A DNA stretch of 64,000 nt. Origin: Lachnospiraceae bacterium (lineage in GTDB: Bacteria > Bacillota > Clostridia > Lachnospirales > Lachnospiraceae). Of this stretch, positions 61,716-64,000 are shown one piece after another. Numbering within the stretch: position 1 is the stretch's first letter; the number at the start of each line of letters is the position of its first letter. The notes beneath the pieces were generated by a model that ran no database searches, was not told the DNA's origin, and saw only the letters and a program-made list of their open reading frames with translations. A program made the position numbers and the translations under genes. The DNA is taken from NCBI GenBank assembly GCA_910575035.1, contig CAJTDL010000004.1, positions 62,001 to 126,000 on the forward strand, in the 5' to 3' direction.

Positions 61716-61860
61716 CTGCCCTGCCAGAAAGACGGTGCAGGGTATAGGGGGGATATGGAGATAGCTGCCCCGCCAGAAAGACGGTGCAGGGTATAGGGGG
61801 GATGCGGAGATAGCTGCCCCGCCAGAAAGATTGTGTAGGGTATAGGACGGTTTATAGAGA
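61714..61860 (+). repeat. Three tandem copies of a 49-bp unit
   Basis: Units starting AGCTGCCC(C/T)GCCAGAAAGA begin at 61714, 61763 and 61812. The first two are nearly identical; the third has diverged. The array starts at the very stop codon of the flavodoxin gene. There are no spacers, so it is not a CRISPR array. It may be a replication-slippage product or a minisatellite useful for strain typing. Confidence 0.9.
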
Positions 61861-61868
61861 TAGAAATC

Positions 61869-61898
61869 GCTGCAGGAAAAAGCTGTCCCTCCTGCAGC
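61869..61898. terminator. Hairpin between convergent genes
   Basis: GCTGCAGGA and TCCTGCAGC form a perfect 9-bp stem with a 12-nt loop between the flavodoxin gene and the convergent small membrane protein gene. It probably ends one or both transcripts; U-runs are weak on either side. Confidence 0.55.
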
Positions 61899-61930
61899 AA
61901 TATTTGGGAAGTTTTTCTGCTGGCAGTATT

Positions 61931-62191
61931 TTATTCTGCTGCATCATCGGCAGCAGAAATATCCGTCATATAATCATTGATAGAACTTAAGTCAACCTCT
62001 GTCTGTACCACCTTTTCATTGTCAGAGGAACGGAAATACCCATAAGCGGAATAGCCAACCCATCCGATCACAGCAATACATACAATTGCAGCGCAGCCTG
62101 TAGAGAGGGTGCGTTTCAGTTTTTCTTTTTTCATGGTTTTCTTGCGGTTCGCTTTTTCTTGCTTATAGCGGTCTACTTTTGCCTGGCTCAT
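61931..62191 (-). CDS. Small single-span membrane protein
   Basis: This 86-residue hypothetical protein has a basic N-terminus (SQAKVDRYKQEKANRKKTMKK), one membrane span (about 34-53, CAAIVCIAVIGWVGYSAYGYF) and an acidic outer tail ending DISAADDAAE. The positive-inside rule puts the N-terminus in the cytosol. AAGGAGAATTG precedes the ATG at 62191. No family is recognised; similar small proteins are common in Lachnospiraceae. It stands alone between convergent and divergent neighbours. Confidence 0.75.
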   Translation of the reverse strand: MSQAKVDRYKQEKANRKKTMKKEKLKRTLSTGCAAIVCIAVIGWVGYSAYGYFRSSDNEKVVQTEVDLSSINDYMTDISAADDAAE

Positions 62192-62445
62192 AACAATTCT
62201 CCTTATCTTCCTTAAAATTAGGCGCCAGCCTCTTGCCATATGCCCGGGATTAGGGCAGCGGCGCCCATATCAAAACTGATTATACACTATTTTTGTGAAA
62301 AAGTCTTGAAAAAATGAAAAAAAGAAGAAAATTTTATTTTTCAGAAGATTTAGGCAGTTGGCAGGCGCACAAACGGATTGGTGAAGCCCGTGCGATTTAA
62401 GATACGCCATGATAGGCTCAGCAGCGAAAACAGGGGAGGGGCAGA

Positions 62446-62973
62446 ATGGACAGAATGAAGGTTATTGCCTCTGCAGACCAAAACTGGGGTATTGGATTTG
62501 GAAGCCGTTTGTTAGCCCATATCCCAGAGGATTTGAAGTTTTTTAAAGAAATGACCATGGGAAATGTGGTAATCATGGGTAGAAAAACCTTAGAAAGCCT
62601 TCCAGGCAGGCAGCCCCTGGCAGGCAGGGAAAACTTTGTGGTAACCCATAACCTCTCCTATCAGGTCAAGGGGGCGGCTGTAGTGCATAACATCCAGGAG
62701 CTATTACAAGGCCTGGCTCCCCATGCCGGCAAAGAGGTTTATGTGATCGGGGGCGGGGATATCTACCTCCAGATGCTGGATTTATGCGATACCGCCTATA
62801 TCACGAAGATTTCCCATGCATACCAGGCGGATGTTTTCTTCCCAAACCTGGATGAAAGAAAGGAATGGGAATTGGCAGTTTCCGGCCGGGAACAGGTTTC
62901 TGCCGCCAATGGCCTGAAATACCGCTTTTTAACCTACAGGAGGAGAAAGCATAGCCATCTGTGGATGGTATGA
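62446..62973 (+). CDS. folA: Dihydrofolate reductase
   Basis: This enzyme reduces dihydrofolate to tetrahydrofolate with NADPH. The 175-residue protein has the Met20-type loop ADQNWGIGFGSRLLAHIP, the acidic catalytic residue in PEDLKFFK (about 28-29), MGRKTLESLPGRQPL, and the NADPH loop VIGGGDIY. GGGAGGGGC precedes the ATG. thyA, a frequent neighbour, is absent. The folate product also feeds the formyl donor of the AICAR formyltransferase at 32284. Confidence 0.95.
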   Translation: MDRMKVIASADQNWGIGFGSRLLAHIPEDLKFFKEMTMGNVVIMGRKTLESLPGRQPLAGRENFVVTHNLSYQVKGAAVVHNIQELLQGLAPHAGKEVYVIGGGDIYLQMLDLCDTAYITKISHAYQADVFFPNLDERKEWELAVSGREQVSAANGLKYRFLTYRRRKHSHLWMV

Positions 62974-63046
62974 AACATTGCAAATGCCCTATGGTTTGGG
63001 CGATGGAGAAATGTTACGACATTTGGAACGGAGGAGCTGCATTATT

Positions 63047-63994
63047 ATGGAGAACTTTATATTTAGCATCAATGTTACAATTCCTATTTTCCTGGTAATG
63101 GTTCTGGGATGGTGCCTGAAGCAGGCAAATATGCTGAACAGCAATTTTGTAACCGTGGCCAACAAATTTAATTTTAAGGTTACCTTGCCCTTTATGCTGT
63201 TCCGTGACATATCGGCTGTGGATATCCGGGCCGTATTTGACTTGGAATATGTGCTGTTTTGTGCAGTGGCCAGTTCTGTCTGTTTCTGGGCAATCTGGGG
63301 CGGCGCAAAGCTCCTGCTGAAGGAGCGCAGCCTGACAGGAGCCTTTGTGCAGGCTTCCTTCCGCAGCAGCGCCGCTGTTATGGGGCTTGCCTTTATCCAA
63401 AATATCTATGGGCAGTCTGCCATGGGGCCTTTGATGATTGTGGGGGCTGTTCCCCTGTACAATATCTATTCTGTGCTTGTCCTGACCTTCGAGGGTTCTC
63501 AGGAAGGGCTGGACAAAAAAGGGAAAATCCAGGAGGCCTGCGTAAATATCCTGAAAAATCCCATTATCATAGCTATTTTCCTGGGCTTGCTCGTATCCCT
63601 GTGCAGAATCCATTTCCCTGTCCTGGTGGATAAAACCGTGCAGAATGTAGCCCAGATGGCCACCCCTCTTGCCTTGGTGACCTTAGGCGCCGGATTTGAG
63701 GGCAGAAAAGCCCTTGCAAAAATCAAGCCCACGCTGGCGGCGGCTTTTTTAAAGCTGGTAGCCCAGCCCGCCCTTTTCCTGCCTGCTGCGGTTGCTATGG
63801 GCTTTGGCCGTGAAAAACTGATCGCGATTCTCATTATGCTGGCAGCCCCCACTACCCCAAGCTGTTATATTATGGCTAAGAATATGGGGCATGACGGGAC
63901 TCTGACCGCCAGTGTGGTAGTGGCCACCACGCTGCTTTCCGCTTTTACTCTGACGGGGTGGATTTTCCTCTTGAAAGGGTTGGGGTATATCTAA
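63047..63994 (+). CDS. AEC (auxin efflux carrier-like) family transporter
   Basis: This 315-residue membrane protein has about ten spans in two five-span halves. It shows the family features NKFNFKVTLPFMLFRDI (crossover-type segment of span 2-3), FRSSAAVMGLAFIQNIYG, and the repeat in the second half ending AAPTTPSCYIMAKNMGHDG. Bacterial AEC members carry malate, malonate or other organic acids; the substrate is not clear here. GGAGGAG sets the ATG at 63047 rather than the in-frame 62978. It appears complete just before the right edge of the window. Confidence 0.9.
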   Translation: MENFIFSINVTIPIFLVMVLGWCLKQANMLNSNFVTVANKFNFKVTLPFMLFRDISAVDIRAVFDLEYVLFCAVASSVCFWAIWGGAKLLLKERSLTGAFVQASFRSSAAVMGLAFIQNIYGQSAMGPLMIVGAVPLYNIYSVLVLTFEGSQEGLDKKGKIQEACVNILKNPIIIAIFLGLLVSLCRIHFPVLVDKTVQNVAQMATPLALVTLGAGFEGRKALAKIKPTLAAAFLKLVAQPALFLPAAVAMGFGREKLIAILIMLAAPTTPSCYIMAKNMGHDGTLTASVVVATTLLSAFTLTGWIFLLKGLGYI

Positions 63995-64000
63995 AGAGTT

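Noticed and set aside
61714-61860. CRISPR array
   Set aside because: The repeats are directly adjacent with no variable spacers and no cas genes are present.

Overview
The window comes from a spore-forming, anaerobic, low-to-mid GC Firmicute, most likely a gut Lachnospiraceae-type Clostridium. The evidence is a Spo0A, a SpoVB-type flippase, an iscR-iscS-iscU-mnmA cluster, a tig-clpP-clpX-lon-engB protease cluster, acetate kinase, strong AGGAGG ribosome binding sites and frequent TTG/GTG starts. No rRNA, tRNA or CRISPR array was recognised. The species cannot be named from the sequence alone.

Layout. 1-5.7 kb: the 3' end of potD, a DUF5688 gene, a probable spo0A-glgA operon on the minus strand, and a DRE-TIM aldolase with a strong promoter. 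5.7-6.9 kb: a repeat-bearing spacer and a decayed IS630 transposase. 7.2-13.5 kb: tig-clpP-clpX-lon-ysxC (protein quality control). 13.5-16.4 kb: a zinc/manganese ABC transporter. 16.5-21 kb: a cytosolic parvulin, an AI-2E family membrane protein, a histidine phosphatase and a SpoVB-like flippase. 21-26 kb: the Fe-S/tRNA thiolation operon and ackA. 26-31 kb: a membrane protein, a two-component system, a lipoprotein and CheV. 31.4-33.5 kb: the last two steps of IMP synthesis as separate PurO-type cyclohydrolase and AICAR formyltransferase genes. 33.7-37.2 kb: an ECF sigma factor with a membrane protein and an ABC exporter, containing a 68-bp tandem duplication. 37.4-38.1 kb: remnants of a PTS locus. 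38.1-39.6 kb: pncB.

39.8-48.4 kb is the main accessory island. It is a minus-strand set (cupin, SDR, HxGTHxDxPxH 'cyclase', OFA-type MFS carrier, BKACE/DUF849 cleavage enzyme, a tiny zinc ribbon, a 3-hydroxyacyl dehydrogenase, and CoA-transferase A and B subunits) with a divergent HxlR regulator. The families match, step for step, the anaerobic phloroglucinol pathway: reduction to dihydrophloroglucinol, ring hydrolysis to 3-hydroxy-5-oxohexanoate, oxidation to 3,5-dioxohexanoate (triacetate), acetyl-CoA-dependent cleavage to acetoacetate plus acetoacetyl-CoA, and CoA transfer. I therefore propose a phloroglucinol (flavonoid A-ring) utilisation cluster. The cupin and the zinc ribbon are unexplained parts of it.

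48.4-49.3 kb: an 850-bp spacer rich in degenerate repeats. 49.3-64 kb: a trigger-factor-like lipoprotein, asnS, an NrnA-type phosphoesterase, recJ, a soluble MCP-tip protein, a secreted DUF1002 protein, a methyltransferase, hslO, nadE, a flavodoxin, a small membrane protein, folA and an AEC-family carrier. Several gene starts were moved downstream of the longest open frame because a clear Shine-Dalgarno sequence marks the internal start.
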